Shown here: in pieces, positions 6,163-14,746 of the stretch
Numbering within the stretch: position 1 is the stretch's first letter
Layout of the letters: each line of letters begins with the position of its first letter
Source: Candidatus Gastranaerophilales bacterium
GTDB taxonomy: Bacteria > Cyanobacteriota > Vampirovibrionia > Gastranaerophilales > Gastranaerophilaceae
Length of the DNA stretch: 43,467 nucleotides
Reading direction: 5' to 3'
Assembly: GCA_944324245.1 (NCBI GenBank)
Contig: CALUVO010000092.1
Coordinates: 1 to 43,467 of the forward strand
Translations under genes and position numbers: made by a program
Notes under the pieces: model-generated
Seen by the model: only the letters and a program-made list of their open reading frames with translations
Told to the model about the DNA's origin: nothing
Database searches by the model: none

Positions 6163-7962
6163 ATGGATCTTTCAACAAATTTTGACCGTTTTTCATTAAA
6201 GAATAGACGTTTGGCAATTCGAAGAGCTCGAAATAAAGAAACAGCAAAAAATGAATCCGCTATTCAAAAACAACAAAGCGCACAACCTGCTCAGCAAACA
6301 AACCAACCCTCAGCAGCTACTGCGAGTGCTGCTGATATCATTGGGATGCAAAATATGTATTTTGTTTCAAAAGCATCAACTCAAAAATCAGCAGATAATT
6401 CTGTTGAACAAGTACAGCGTTTGTCTGAAGCAGAAGCTATTGAACAGGGATATAAAATAATAAAAACCCCAGAAGATTTAGTAAATATGAAACTTAATAA
6501 AACTAATGAGAAATACATTTTGATGGGTGATATTGATCTGTCTGGTGTTAATTGGTCCAGCAAATTATTTTCAGGTAGTGAATTTAATGGCAACGGGTAT
6601 ACAATTTCTAACTTATCCGATGCTCTATTTTGGCAGATTTCTAACTCTGCTGTTATAAAAAATCTTAACATAAACGGTGCAAATTCATCAACAAGTGCAA
6701 ATGTGTTCTCTGAGACACCTGGAGTATTAGTTGATAAAATATATGGCGAAGAAGTTCGTATTGAGAATTGTAATATTTCAAATGCTACGATAAAAATAGA
6801 TACTGATGACTGGGATTACAGTGCAGGTATTTTAGCGGGCGTTACACATTGTAATACGCTTACAGTGTCAAATTGTCATGTTACATCCTCAGAAATTATT
6901 AGTGAGAGCCTCAGCAATGCTGATAGCCGACTAAATTTTGCAGGCGGTCTTCTTGGCGGTGTTCAATCTGAAAATCTTATAATGTCAGACTGTTCTTTTG
7001 ATGGAAATATTGCAACCAATAGAACTCATGAATCTTATGATAATAATCATTTAATAGGCCGTTTCAATGGTAAAAATATATCACTAACAGGCTGCGGCAC
7101 AGATAATACTAAGCCTGAAATAGAATACAAATTCCCTGATTTAATAGATATGAATCAGGATAAAAAAGATATGAGTACAGCCGCAGAAGAACAAGGATTA
7201 ACAGAATCACCATGCGAAGGTGTTTATATAAAACAGGTGCGTTCTGGCAGCGGTTATAAGAATGTTGCGTATGTATGGAATTCAAACGATAAACAATTTG
7301 AACGCAGCAATGATATAAAATCTATTAATGAGGATGGTTCATATGTAAATGCTAAAGGACAATCTATTGATAAACCAGCAAATGAACAAATTGCTGCTCG
7401 TGTAGGCGGTTATACACCTACTGTAGAAGAAGGTACATATTACAAAGACGGTAAATATTATAACTTTGATGAAACAGCAAACGAATTTATTGAAATAGAT
7501 AAAAGTTTATATGAAGTTCATGCTGATGCACAGGATGAAGTTCAGAATACACAACAGGATGAAGTTCAGAATGCAGCGCAGGATAAAGTCCAAAATGCAC
7601 CGCAGGATGAAGTTCAAAATGCAGCGCAGGATAAAGTCCAAAATGCACCACAGGATAAAGTTCAAAATGCACCACAGGATAAAGTCCAAAATGCAGCACA
7701 GGATGAAGTTCAAAATGCACCGCAGGATAAAGTCCAAAATGCAGCGCAGGATAAAGTTCAAAATGCACCGCAGGACGAAGTCCAAAATTCAACTAATGCA
7801 GAAGTATCTTACAAATCGGACTTCAATTCTTACAATAACAATTTTGATCAGTATCACTCACCATTTAACTCTCCATTTGGCATACGATTGTTCTCGTTAA
7901 ACCGTATTTTAAATTTTATTAGAATGCTTACATTTAATGCATTCTTTAATAGAAAAGATTAG
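6163..7962 (+). CDS. Large repeat-bearing protein with a beta-helix-like centre, unknown role
   Basis: This 599-residue product was not recognised as a whole. Residues 1-70 are basic and then rich in Gln, Ala and Ser, with no classical signal peptide. Residues about 90-320 contain GLUG-like strands such as FNGNGYTISNLSD and short turns rich in Asn, Ser and Cys, as in parallel beta-helix surface proteins. Residues 456-543 are eleven tandem copies of an octapeptide, [A/P]QD[E/K]VQNA, coded by 24-base units at 7528-7791. The C-terminal 50 residues are rich in Asn, Phe and Ser. AAGGAG lies 8 bases before the ATG. An AGGAT tandem repeat in the leader and the coding repeat suggest variable expression and length, as seen in surface proteins. 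Surface location is inference. Confidence 0.75.
   Translation: MDLSTNFDRFSLKNRRLAIRRARNKETAKNESAIQKQQSAQPAQQTNQPSAATASAADIIGMQNMYFVSKASTQKSADNSVEQVQRLSEAEAIEQGYKIIKTPEDLVNMKLNKTNEKYILMGDIDLSGVNWSSKLFSGSEFNGNGYTISNLSDALFWQISNSAVIKNLNINGANSSTSANVFSETPGVLVDKIYGEEVRIENCNISNATIKIDTDDWDYSAGILAGVTHCNTLTVSNCHVTSSEIISESLSNADSRLNFAGGLLGGVQSENLIMSDCSFDGNIATNRTHESYDNNHLIGRFNGKNISLTGCGTDNTKPEIEYKFPDLIDMNQDKKDMSTAAEEQGLTESPCEGVYIKQVRSGSGYKNVAYVWNSNDKQFERSNDIKSINEDGSYVNAKGQSIDKPANEQIAARVGGYTPTVEEGTYYKDGKYYNFDETANEFIEIDKSLYEVHADAQDEVQNTQQDEVQNAAQDKVQNAPQDEVQNAAQDKVQNAPQDKVQNAPQDKVQNAAQDEVQNAPQDKVQNAAQDKVQNAPQDEVQNSTNAEVSYKSDFNSYNNNFDQYHSPFNSPFGIRLFSLNRILNFIRMLTFNAFFNRKD
7528..7791 (+). repeat. Eleven 24-base coding repeats
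   Basis: Eleven in-frame 24-base units encode [A/P]QD[E/K]VQNA. Units differ mainly at the Ala/Pro and Glu/Lys positions and at a few third codon bases. The repeat keeps several other frames open on both strands; those open frames are by-products. Confidence 0.95.
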
Positions 7963-7993
7963 CTTCAATAGGCAATAATAAACAACAAGGTAA

Positions 7994-8035
7994 AAATAAA
8001 GCATCTGTTATTTTTCAGGTGCTTTATTTGTTTTC
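7994..8035 (+). terminator. Intrinsic terminator of the 6163 gene
   Basis: AAATAAAGCATCTG at 7994-8007 pairs with CAGGTGCTTTATTT at 8016-8029 (one G-U pair) and is followed by GTTTTC. Confidence 0.75.
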
Positions 8036-8056
8036 TGAGCGTCTTTTTCTGCAAAT

Positions 8057-9631
8057 TTAGTGCAAGGATTGAGAATCTTTTTCATCGTGGGTTTTATGAA
8101 AATGACTCCATTTAAATGACGGGTAGGTTTCTTTCATTTGGTCCCAATCAACATGGACATCAAATGCAAGACCTTTATTTGCAATTTCCCCTCTTCTTTC
8201 CTTTTCCCATTCTTTTATAAAGTCTATGCAGGCATGGTCTATGTAGTGTAACCTTTCTGCACAAAGTGTAATATTTTTATCTTTCGGAAGGCTTTCAAGC
8301 GCTTCAATCAATGTAGGAAGCTGGATAAATGTTATATTCCCGTGAATTTTGGCTGTTATTGTATTTGTCTTTGTATCTTCTTCTGTGTCTATATCTACTT
8401 TCAAGACTTTGTATGCGCTTTTTATCAGTGCACAGAAAAAACCTGCAAGTATACCTTCAAAAAGATTTGTAAAAAGTATTGCAACCAGTGTAATTATATA
8501 AATTGCAAATTCGCCTTTACTCAGTTTTAGAATATGTTTTGCGGCCTGTACATCAACAAGTTTGTAACCTGTGTAAACAAGTATCGCAGCTAGTGATGCT
8601 ATAGGTATGTAATTTAATACAGCAGGCAGAAAACTAACAAAAAGCAGTATCCACAATCCGTGCAAAATTGTTGAGAATCTTGTTTGTGCTTCTGCATTAA
8701 TATTCGCAGCACTTCTCACTATTACTCCTGTGATAGGCAAACCCCCGACAATTCCTGAGAGTGCATTTCCTACACCCTGCGCTATTATTTCTTTGTCATA
8801 ATCGGTTTTTGACTTTGTACTCATTTTATCAATTGCCGTAGAAGTCAATAGTGTCTCTGCACTGGCAATAAATGTAATAACAAGAGCACTTAGAAGGACT
8901 TTTACATTGAATATATGCATAAGCATTGACGGGTTTATGAATTTAACTTCTGACCAGAAATTTGATTCAACCTGAATATAATTAATATCAAAGTTCAGTA
9001 TGTTTGCAAAAGCTGAAGCAGCAATTACTGCCACCAGTGCGGAAGGAATTGATTTAAGTTTTTTGTAAGGGAGTGCATTCCAGCCTATTATTATAGCTAT
9101 TGTCATTATCCCTACTATGCAGGCAAGATGATGTGCGGAACCGTTTAGAGGCAATACTGAATTGTATATAACCTGACCTAAATCCAGTATGTTTTCAATA
9201 AAAGAATTCTGTGGTTTGCTGTCAAGCATAATATGAAACTGTGACAAAAATATGGATATACCGATGCCGGCAAGCATTCCCTGTATAATTGCAGGAGAAA
9301 TCGCTCTGAACCATTTACCGAATTTTAAAAATCCGAACAATATCTGTATCAGCCCGACGACAAATATTATTAAAAATAATTTGTCTAAACCAAGATTATG
9401 AATAATATCAACAACAATAAGAATTAATCCTGCCGCCGGCCCTGATACCTGAAGAGAATTGCCTGATAAAGCACCTACGATAATACCTCCTATGATACCT
9501 GAAACTATCCCGCAGTACACAGGCAGTCCGCACGCAATAGAAATACCTATTGCAAGAGGCATTGCTACAAGAAAAACTATAATTGAAGCAAGAAAATCTT
9601 TCTTAAACGAGTTAATATCTATATTTATCAT
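8057..9631 (-). CDS. SulP family inorganic anion transporter
   Basis: A 524-residue member of the SulP/SLC26 family, which moves sulfate, bicarbonate or other anions across the inner membrane, usually with Na+ or H+. The N-terminal 400 residues are a series of hydrophobic helices and include the SLQVSGPAAGL motif near residue 58, the AIDKMS region after the mid helices and the VGGLPITGVIVRSAANINA block. The C-terminal 110 residues form a soluble STAS domain (ITLCAERLHYIDHACIDF). The family includes cyanobacterial BicA bicarbonate transporters, but ion choice cannot be read here. It converges with the 6163 gene behind a terminator. No ribosome site is clear before the ATG. Confidence 0.88.
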   Translation of the reverse strand: MINIDINSFKKDFLASIIVFLVAMPLAIGISIACGLPVYCGIVSGIIGGIIVGALSGNSLQVSGPAAGLILIVVDIIHNLGLDKLFLIIFVVGLIQILFGFLKFGKWFRAISPAIIQGMLAGIGISIFLSQFHIMLDSKPQNSFIENILDLGQVIYNSVLPLNGSAHHLACIVGIMTIAIIIGWNALPYKKLKSIPSALVAVIAASAFANILNFDINYIQVESNFWSEVKFINPSMLMHIFNVKVLLSALVITFIASAETLLTSTAIDKMSTKSKTDYDKEIIAQGVGNALSGIVGGLPITGVIVRSAANINAEAQTRFSTILHGLWILLFVSFLPAVLNYIPIASLAAILVYTGYKLVDVQAAKHILKLSKGEFAIYIITLVAILFTNLFEGILAGFFCALIKSAYKVLKVDIDTEEDTKTNTITAKIHGNITFIQLPTLIEALESLPKDKNITLCAERLHYIDHACIDFIKEWEKERRGEIANKGLAFDVHVDWDQMKETYPSFKWSHFHKTHDEKDSQSLH

Positions 9632-9727
9632 TGCTGTTTCGTCCGTGTTGTAAACCGACTTTTATCATATCGATTAAACGGAGAATTTGCAATAATTTAT
9701 CTGACTATATCTCAGAAATGAAAATAT

Positions 9728-10210
9728 CTACATCAAATAGCTCACTGCGTTTGCAGCAAGTTTTGTCATAGCTGAGCTTGCATAATAATTTTTACATAGA
9801 TTCTGTGCAAGGTTTTGCGCAGCAACACCGAAATTTTGAGTTGTCTGAATTTCTCTTAAAGCACCCTTTAAAATATCAGGAACGTTTCCGTCTGGATTTG
9901 TTTCGCTATAGGTTATATTCCCGTCTTTATCGGTATCAATATTTTCTGTCAGTTTTTCTACAGTATTATTTTCCAGAATTTTTTTTAATTGTTCATTTTT
10001 AGCGTCACGTGCGGTTTGTGCGGCTATTTCATTTTTTGATAGTGTATTATCTGCATTTTTGTCTATAGTATCAAAATTGCTTTTTAAATAATCAGCAAAA
10101 TCTCTTGTGTCTGTATTTAAAAAGTTGGATGTATAAGTCTGAGCCTTTGAATAAAGCCCTGAAATAATGCTGTTTTGTAACAAATCTCCGTTATTTACCT
10201 GAAGACCCAT
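9728..10210 (-). CDS. EF-hand calcium-binding protein
   Basis: The product has two EF-hand loops. Counting from an upstream ATG at 10216, the first is DKNADNTLSKNE (52-63) and the second DTDKDGNITYSE (94-105). Both keep the 1-3-5-12 oxygen ligands, so calcium binding is likely. The start is placed at the second ATG (10210), because GGGGAG lies 8 bases before it and only 2 before the first. The remainder is helical with no signal peptide or membrane span. It stands alone, divergent from the 10448 gene. The role is unknown; a calcium-regulated or calcium-stabilised protein is all that can be said. Confidence 0.75.
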   Translation of the reverse strand: MGLQVNNGDLLQNSIISGLYSKAQTYTSNFLNTDTRDFADYLKSNFDTIDKNADNTLSKNEIAAQTARDAKNEQLKKILENNTVEKLTENIDTDKDGNITYSETNPDGNVPDILKGALREIQTTQNFGVAAQNLAQNLCKNYYASSAMTKLAANAVSYLM

Positions 10211-10447
10211 AAACATTTCTCCCCATATTTATTTTTATTATAAATATCAGCAGAGAATTTTTTATCCGTCATTTAATGTAAATCATAATTTACTCAGTCC
10301 TGTGTTGAGAATTTTTTGTTTTAAAAGTGAAACTTATTAAAGTTTTTTTTATTCTATCCGAATATTAGAATATAAACACGGATATAATTTGATAACTGAT
10401 AGCCAAGAAGAGATTATGCAAATTTAACAAAAATAGGTGAAACAAAT

Positions 10448-11371
10448 ATGACAAATAACGAAAACAAATTTGTAATAAAATCAGACATGAACACTGAACA
10501 AAAACATCAAGCTATGAAAAAGCTTATGGAACAATATGGATATTATGTATCTGATATTAACAGTGCTCTGGAGTATATAGACTTGTCAAAAGTAAATACA
10601 GATTTTGCTCCAACATTTTATACTATCTTAAAAAATGGCTATCTGGTGTACTTTAATGAATTTAACATCAGCTTCTTATACAAATCTATATTTGATGAAC
10701 AGGTGATGAAGAATGTATATGTACTCATTGATGAAATGAAAAAGTGCGGATATGATGAAAGCTGTATAACATATGCTCTGGAGTACATAGAATGGAAAAA
10801 ATCAACAACAGACCTTGCACTAACATTTTATACCATACTAAAAGATGGAGACTTGTTAAAGTATTTTTATGATTTTCCATACAAATCTGTTTTTGATGAA
10901 CAGGTAATGAAGAATGTATCTGTGCTAATTGATGAGATGAAAAAGTGCAGATATGATAAATATGATATCGCATGTGCTCTAAGATACATAGACTGGGAAA
11001 AATCAAAAAATGACTTTAATCAAATAATTAATATAATAAAATTGAAACACAATTCTTTGACAGTATTACATTATATGAATTATGACAAACCGGCTGCAAC
11101 TTATGAAATATTAAAAATTATGAAATATCATAAGATTTGTTCGGATAATATGAATTCTGTCTTTTCTTCTAAATCAAGCGAGATTTATAGATCATATGAA
11201 AAAATATATAAAGATGTAACAATCTCAAATAAAGAAAAACAGCTGGTAAAAGAACTAAAAAAAATGGGAAATGCCAATAAAAGAACAGATGATGTTATTT
11301 CAGCTCTTATATCGGGTATTATTTTGTTTTATTTTCTTTATATTTTTCTTCATCGTTTATCATTAATATGA
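10448..11371 (+). CDS. Tandem-repeat protein with C-terminal membrane anchor, unknown role
   Basis: This 307-residue protein matches no family I recognise. Residues about 26-93, 94-160 and 161-198 are two full copies and one partial copy of a unit of about 67 residues. Each begins near DEMKKCGYD, contains ALEYIEW and TFYTILK, and ends at FDEQVMKNV. The second and third units are also very close at the DNA level, which points to recent duplication. Residues about 284-304 form a single hydrophobic helix near the C-terminus, as in tail-anchored proteins. AGGTGAAAC precedes the ATG. The composition is strongly AT-driven (Lys, Tyr, Ile, Asn). A helical repeat scaffold is plausible. Confidence 0.65.
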   Translation: MTNNENKFVIKSDMNTEQKHQAMKKLMEQYGYYVSDINSALEYIDLSKVNTDFAPTFYTILKNGYLVYFNEFNISFLYKSIFDEQVMKNVYVLIDEMKKCGYDESCITYALEYIEWKKSTTDLALTFYTILKDGDLLKYFYDFPYKSVFDEQVMKNVSVLIDEMKKCRYDKYDIACALRYIDWEKSKNDFNQIINIIKLKHNSLTVLHYMNYDKPAATYEILKIMKYHKICSDNMNSVFSSKSSEIYRSYEKIYKDVTISNKEKQLVKELKKMGNANKRTDDVISALISGIILFYFLYIFLHRLSLI

Positions 11372-11392
11372 TTTAAAAATTCATAAAACAGA

Positions 11393-11435
11393 CATACGGG
11401 TTGAATGTTTTAGTATTTATTGTTCAACCCGTATG
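11393..11435 (+). terminator. Hairpin after the tandem-repeat gene
   Basis: CATACGGGTTGAA at 11393-11405 pairs perfectly with TTCAACCCGTATG at 11423-11435. The T-run that follows is weak (AATATTTAAAATTT). Confidence 0.6.
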
Positions 11436-11453
11436 AATATTTAAAATTTATGT

Positions 11454-11478
11454 AAAAAAAAACCGACTTACGCCGGTT
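11454..11478 (-). terminator. Orphan minus-strand terminator-like hairpin
   Basis: Read on the minus strand, AACCG pairs with CGGTT around an eight-base loop and is followed by nine T. No minus-strand gene lies upstream of it before the plus-strand gene at 11681. The 200 bases between hold a purine-rich GAGAGA tract at 11496-11521 and an AGAGGAA/TTCCTCT pairing, with no gene visible. Confidence 0.4.
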
Positions 11479-11680
11479 AAACTTTACCACATATTAGAGA
11501 GAGGAATTAGAGAGAGAGAGAAGTATAAACTTTTTTTATTTCCTCTACTATATATATTCCACTATGTAAAAATTTTATAACATATTTAAAATCAAATTTA
11601 ATATTTCTTTACAAAGAATAGAAAAATAACAAAAAAATTTGTTTTAGTTTTTATAACAAATAAACAAAAAAGGAGAATAT

Positions 11681-12139
11681 ATGAACAATATTTCATTTAA
11701 AGCGCGTATATTCGGGTTAAACAATAGTTCAGTAAAAGATGACTTTGAAAAAAAGACAATGAATGACTATCAGCATGCAATTCGGATATTCAAAGATAAA
11801 GATACAGGTCTTGATATTTTTATTATGAGCAAAGAGGGAACACCAAGCGTCAAGTATCTAAATATACTTAATTCACCAAAAAATGGTGAATACAAACTGG
11901 AACAGCTCTTAAAAATATTTAAAATTTTAAAAATAAAAGAAGCACAAAATATAGTTACACAAAGAAAAAGAAATAAAATAGAAAACGATTTTGTAAATGA
12001 ATTAAAAGAATTTATAAAAGAAAAAGAACTGGAAGAACAACAAAAGAAAAAAACAATTGTAAAAATAGTTGAAAACAATGATAAAATATCTTCCAATGAT
12101 ACAGAAAGTATCCTGCAGAACATTAAAGAATTAGATTAA
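11681..12139 (+). CDS. Small tagged protein (N-terminal NISFKA), unknown role
   Basis: A 152-residue protein not recognised as a known family. It begins MNNISFKARIF, an N-terminal tag shared in form with the products at 25730, 30685 and, more loosely, 31480 and 14747. The centre has mixed strands (TGLDIFIMSKEGTPSVKYL). The C-terminal half is highly charged and predicted to be helical or coiled-coil (about 95-130, Lys/Glu-rich). AAAGGAG lies 7 bases before the ATG. It converges with the pyrophosphatase gene, sharing the hairpin at 12149-12178. No signal peptide or membrane span. Confidence 0.7.
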   Translation: MNNISFKARIFGLNNSSVKDDFEKKTMNDYQHAIRIFKDKDTGLDIFIMSKEGTPSVKYLNILNSPKNGEYKLEQLLKIFKILKIKEAQNIVTQRKRNKIENDFVNELKEFIKEKELEEQQKKKTIVKIVENNDKISSNDTESILQNIKELD

Positions 12140-12141
12140 TA

Positions 12142-12178
12142 AAAAAACGCTCCGCTAAATAAATATAAATAGCGGAGC
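12142..12178 (-). terminator. Terminator between convergent genes
   Basis: GCTCCGCTA at 12149-12157 pairs with TAGCGGAGC at 12170-12178. On the minus strand it is followed by GTTTTTTT, a strong terminator for the pyrophosphatase gene; the plus-strand gene also ends just before it. Confidence 0.85.
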
Positions 12179-12196
12179 ATTAAAATTTATGAAAAA

Positions 12197-14647
12197 TTAC
12201 TCTTCAGTATCTTGAGTTTTTTCATTTTCAGGAATTCTCATTGCATAGAAAGATCTCCATACAAATATCAACGCAATCACAAGGAATATCCATCCTGCAA
12301 TAGGAGCGATATGTCTGAATGATTCATTGATAGAGATTTCCATAGCTAATAAACCGAATAAAGTTGTGAATTTGATAATCGGGTTCATAGCTACTGAAGA
12401 AGTATCTTTGAACGGGTCACCTACAGTGTCGCCTACTACCGTAGCATCATGCAAAGGTGTACCTTTTTCACAAAGATCACATTCAACGATTTTCTTAGCA
12501 TTATCCCAGCATCCGCCTGCGTTTGCCATAAATACAGCCTGGAATAAGCCGAATACGGCAATTGCAATCAGGTAACTTACAAAGAATGCTACAGGAGCAA
12601 CTGTTTTGCAAGCCGGAGCTGAAAGACAAGCAAATGCGAGAGCAAATGCAAACAATGCGATGAAGATGTTAATCATACCCTTTTGTGCGTATTGAGTACA
12701 AATCTTAACAACTTCTTTTGAGTTTGAAACATTTGCTGTTTTCACTGATTCATCATCAAGTTTGATATGGTTTTTAATATATTCAACCGCTCTGTATGCA
12801 CCTGTTGTAACAGCCTGCATAGAAGCGCCTGAGAACCAGTATATTACTGCGCCGCCTGCTAAGAAACCGAGCAGCGTATACGGGTTAAGTACATTCAATA
12901 CAGCTTCCGGTTGAATACCGAGTGTATTTTTAATAACCAGAATCAATGAGAAAATCATTGTTGTTGCACCAACTACAGCTGTACCGATAAGAACCGGTTT
13001 AGATGTAGCTTTGAATGTGTTGCCGGCACCGTCATTTTCTTCAAGCTGCTGTTTAGCAACTTCGAAATTCGGTTTGAAACCGAAGTCTCTTTCAATTTCT
13101 TCAGCAACGCCTTCTCTTTCTTCAATCAAAGACAACTCGTATACTGACTGTGCGTTGTCAGTAACAGGACCGTAGCTGTCTACAGCAATTGTAACAGGTC
13201 CCATACCGAGGAAACCGAAAGCAACAAGGCCGAAAGCAAATATTGAAGAATAAATCATCAATGTTTCCGGAATCATTGTGCTGAAGAAATAAGATAATCC
13301 CATTAAGAATACGATTACCATACCAATCCAGAAGCCTGAGAAGTTACCTGAAACAATACCGGAAAGTATTGTCAAAGATGAACCGCCTTCACGAGAAGCT
13401 GTAACAACTTCTTTTGTGTGAGTAGCATTCGGGCTTGTGAATATTTTTGTAAATTCAGGAATCAAAGCAGCACCCAATGTACCGCAAGAAATGATACCTG
13501 CTAATACCCACCAGATGTTTTCACCAACCGGTGCCAGTAACCATTTGCTGACGCCAAAAGTCATACAAATAGAAAGTATAGATGTTAACCAAACAAGGTT
13601 TGTTAACGGTTTTTCAAAATCAAGTTTTTCAGATTTGCCGAATAAAACTTGAGTTAAACCTGTATTAATCCAGTATGCAACTACTGAAGTAACGATCATG
13701 AGGAATCTCATTGTGAAAATCCATGTCAAAAGACGAATCTGATTGTCAGCACCGGCAACAGCCAATAAAATAAATGAAACAAGAGCAACACCTGTTACAC
13801 CGTATGTTTCAAAACCGTCAGCTGTAGGTCCGATAGAGTCGCCTGCGTTATCACCTGTACAGTCAGCAATAACACCGGGGTTTCTCGGGTCATCTTCTTT
13901 AATTTTGAACTGAATTTTCATCAAGTCAGAACCGATATCGGCAATTTTTGTAAAAATACCGCCTGCAACACGAAGAGCAGAAGCACCTAATGATTCACCG
14001 ATTGCAAAACCGATAAAGCAGGCACCTGCCAGTTCTCCGGGAACAAATAACAAAATAATAAGCATCATGATAAGCTCTACACTAACGAGCAATACACCGA
14101 TACTCATACCTGCTTTCAAAGGAATATTCAATACTTTTAAAGGATTGCCTTCCAAAGAAGCAAATGCTGTTCTTGCATTAGCAAGGGTATTCATTCTGAT
14201 ACCGAACCATGCTACACCGTAAGAACCCAAAATACCGATTACAGACCATGCAAGGATTATCAATACCCCTTTTAATCCCATGTGCTGTAAACCGCCGAAG
14301 TAAAATGCAATACAAGCACCAATCAGTACTTCTAATGCAAGCAAAAATTTACCCTGTTGAATAAGGTAAGTTTTGCAAGTTTCAAAGATAGTATTCCCGA
14401 TTTCAGCCATTGCTGAGTGAACTTTGTAATTTTTGACCTTGATAAATTCACTTAAGCCAAAAATCAAGCCTAAAACGGAAATGCCGATACCCCAAAGCAG
14501 CAGTTTAAAGCTGTCCGGGTCGGCAGAAAGATTTGGTACAACCAAATCGGCTTCCCCTGCAAATGCAGAGTTGGCTGCCATAAATAATGCAGAAACACCA
14601 AGTGCTGCACCTTTAAGCAGTCCAGACCATTTTTTTAAGATAGCCAT
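12197..14647 (-). CDS. hppA: Membrane-bound ion-translocating pyrophosphatase
   Basis: An 816-residue integral membrane pyrophosphatase, which hydrolyses PPi and pumps H+ and/or Na+ out of the cytoplasm. The three acidic catalytic blocks are present: DNAGDSIGP near 261, VDSYGPVTDNAQS near 490, and GGCWDNAKK followed by GDTVGDPFKDTSS near 735. The GNTFKATSK segment near 541 has Lys at the position that separates K+-independent (Lys) from K+-dependent (Ala) enzymes, although this family branch is divergent and the call is tentative. The first 30 residues form a hydrophobic segment ending AFA, like a signal sequence. GGGAG precedes the ATG. It suits an anaerobe that recycles biosynthetic PPi for energy. 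Confidence 0.93.
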   Translation of the reverse strand: MAILKKWSGLLKGAALGVSALFMAANSAFAGEADLVVPNLSADPDSFKLLLWGIGISVLGLIFGLSEFIKVKNYKVHSAMAEIGNTIFETCKTYLIQQGKFLLALEVLIGACIAFYFGGLQHMGLKGVLIILAWSVIGILGSYGVAWFGIRMNTLANARTAFASLEGNPLKVLNIPLKAGMSIGVLLVSVELIMMLIILLFVPGELAGACFIGFAIGESLGASALRVAGGIFTKIADIGSDLMKIQFKIKEDDPRNPGVIADCTGDNAGDSIGPTADGFETYGVTGVALVSFILLAVAGADNQIRLLTWIFTMRFLMIVTSVVAYWINTGLTQVLFGKSEKLDFEKPLTNLVWLTSILSICMTFGVSKWLLAPVGENIWWVLAGIISCGTLGAALIPEFTKIFTSPNATHTKEVVTASREGGSSLTILSGIVSGNFSGFWIGMVIVFLMGLSYFFSTMIPETLMIYSSIFAFGLVAFGFLGMGPVTIAVDSYGPVTDNAQSVYELSLIEEREGVAEEIERDFGFKPNFEVAKQQLEENDGAGNTFKATSKPVLIGTAVVGATTMIFSLILVIKNTLGIQPEAVLNVLNPYTLLGFLAGGAVIYWFSGASMQAVTTGAYRAVEYIKNHIKLDDESVKTANVSNSKEVVKICTQYAQKGMINIFIALFAFALAFACLSAPACKTVAPVAFFVSYLIAIAVFGLFQAVFMANAGGCWDNAKKIVECDLCEKGTPLHDATVVGDTVGDPFKDTSSVAMNPIIKFTTLFGLLAMEISINESFRHIAPIAGWIFLVIALIFVWRSFYAMRIPENEKTQDTEE

Positions 14648-14746
14648 TTTTTCTCCCTTGTCCTATTCCATCAAAAGGACCTTTTCTACACATACCCTCA
14701 TTGTACATAAAACTCGCATTTTAGCAAGAACTTAATACTTAAAATT

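Noticed and set aside
7528..7791. CRISPR-like array of 24-base repeats
   Set aside because: There are no unique spacers; the units are contiguous and in frame within a gene.
7487..7900. Several open frames on both strands across the 24-base coding repeat
   Set aside because: A repeat whose unit length is divisible by three and that lacks stops in several frames keeps them all open. Only the 6163-7962 frame has a ribosome site and flanking protein-like sequence.
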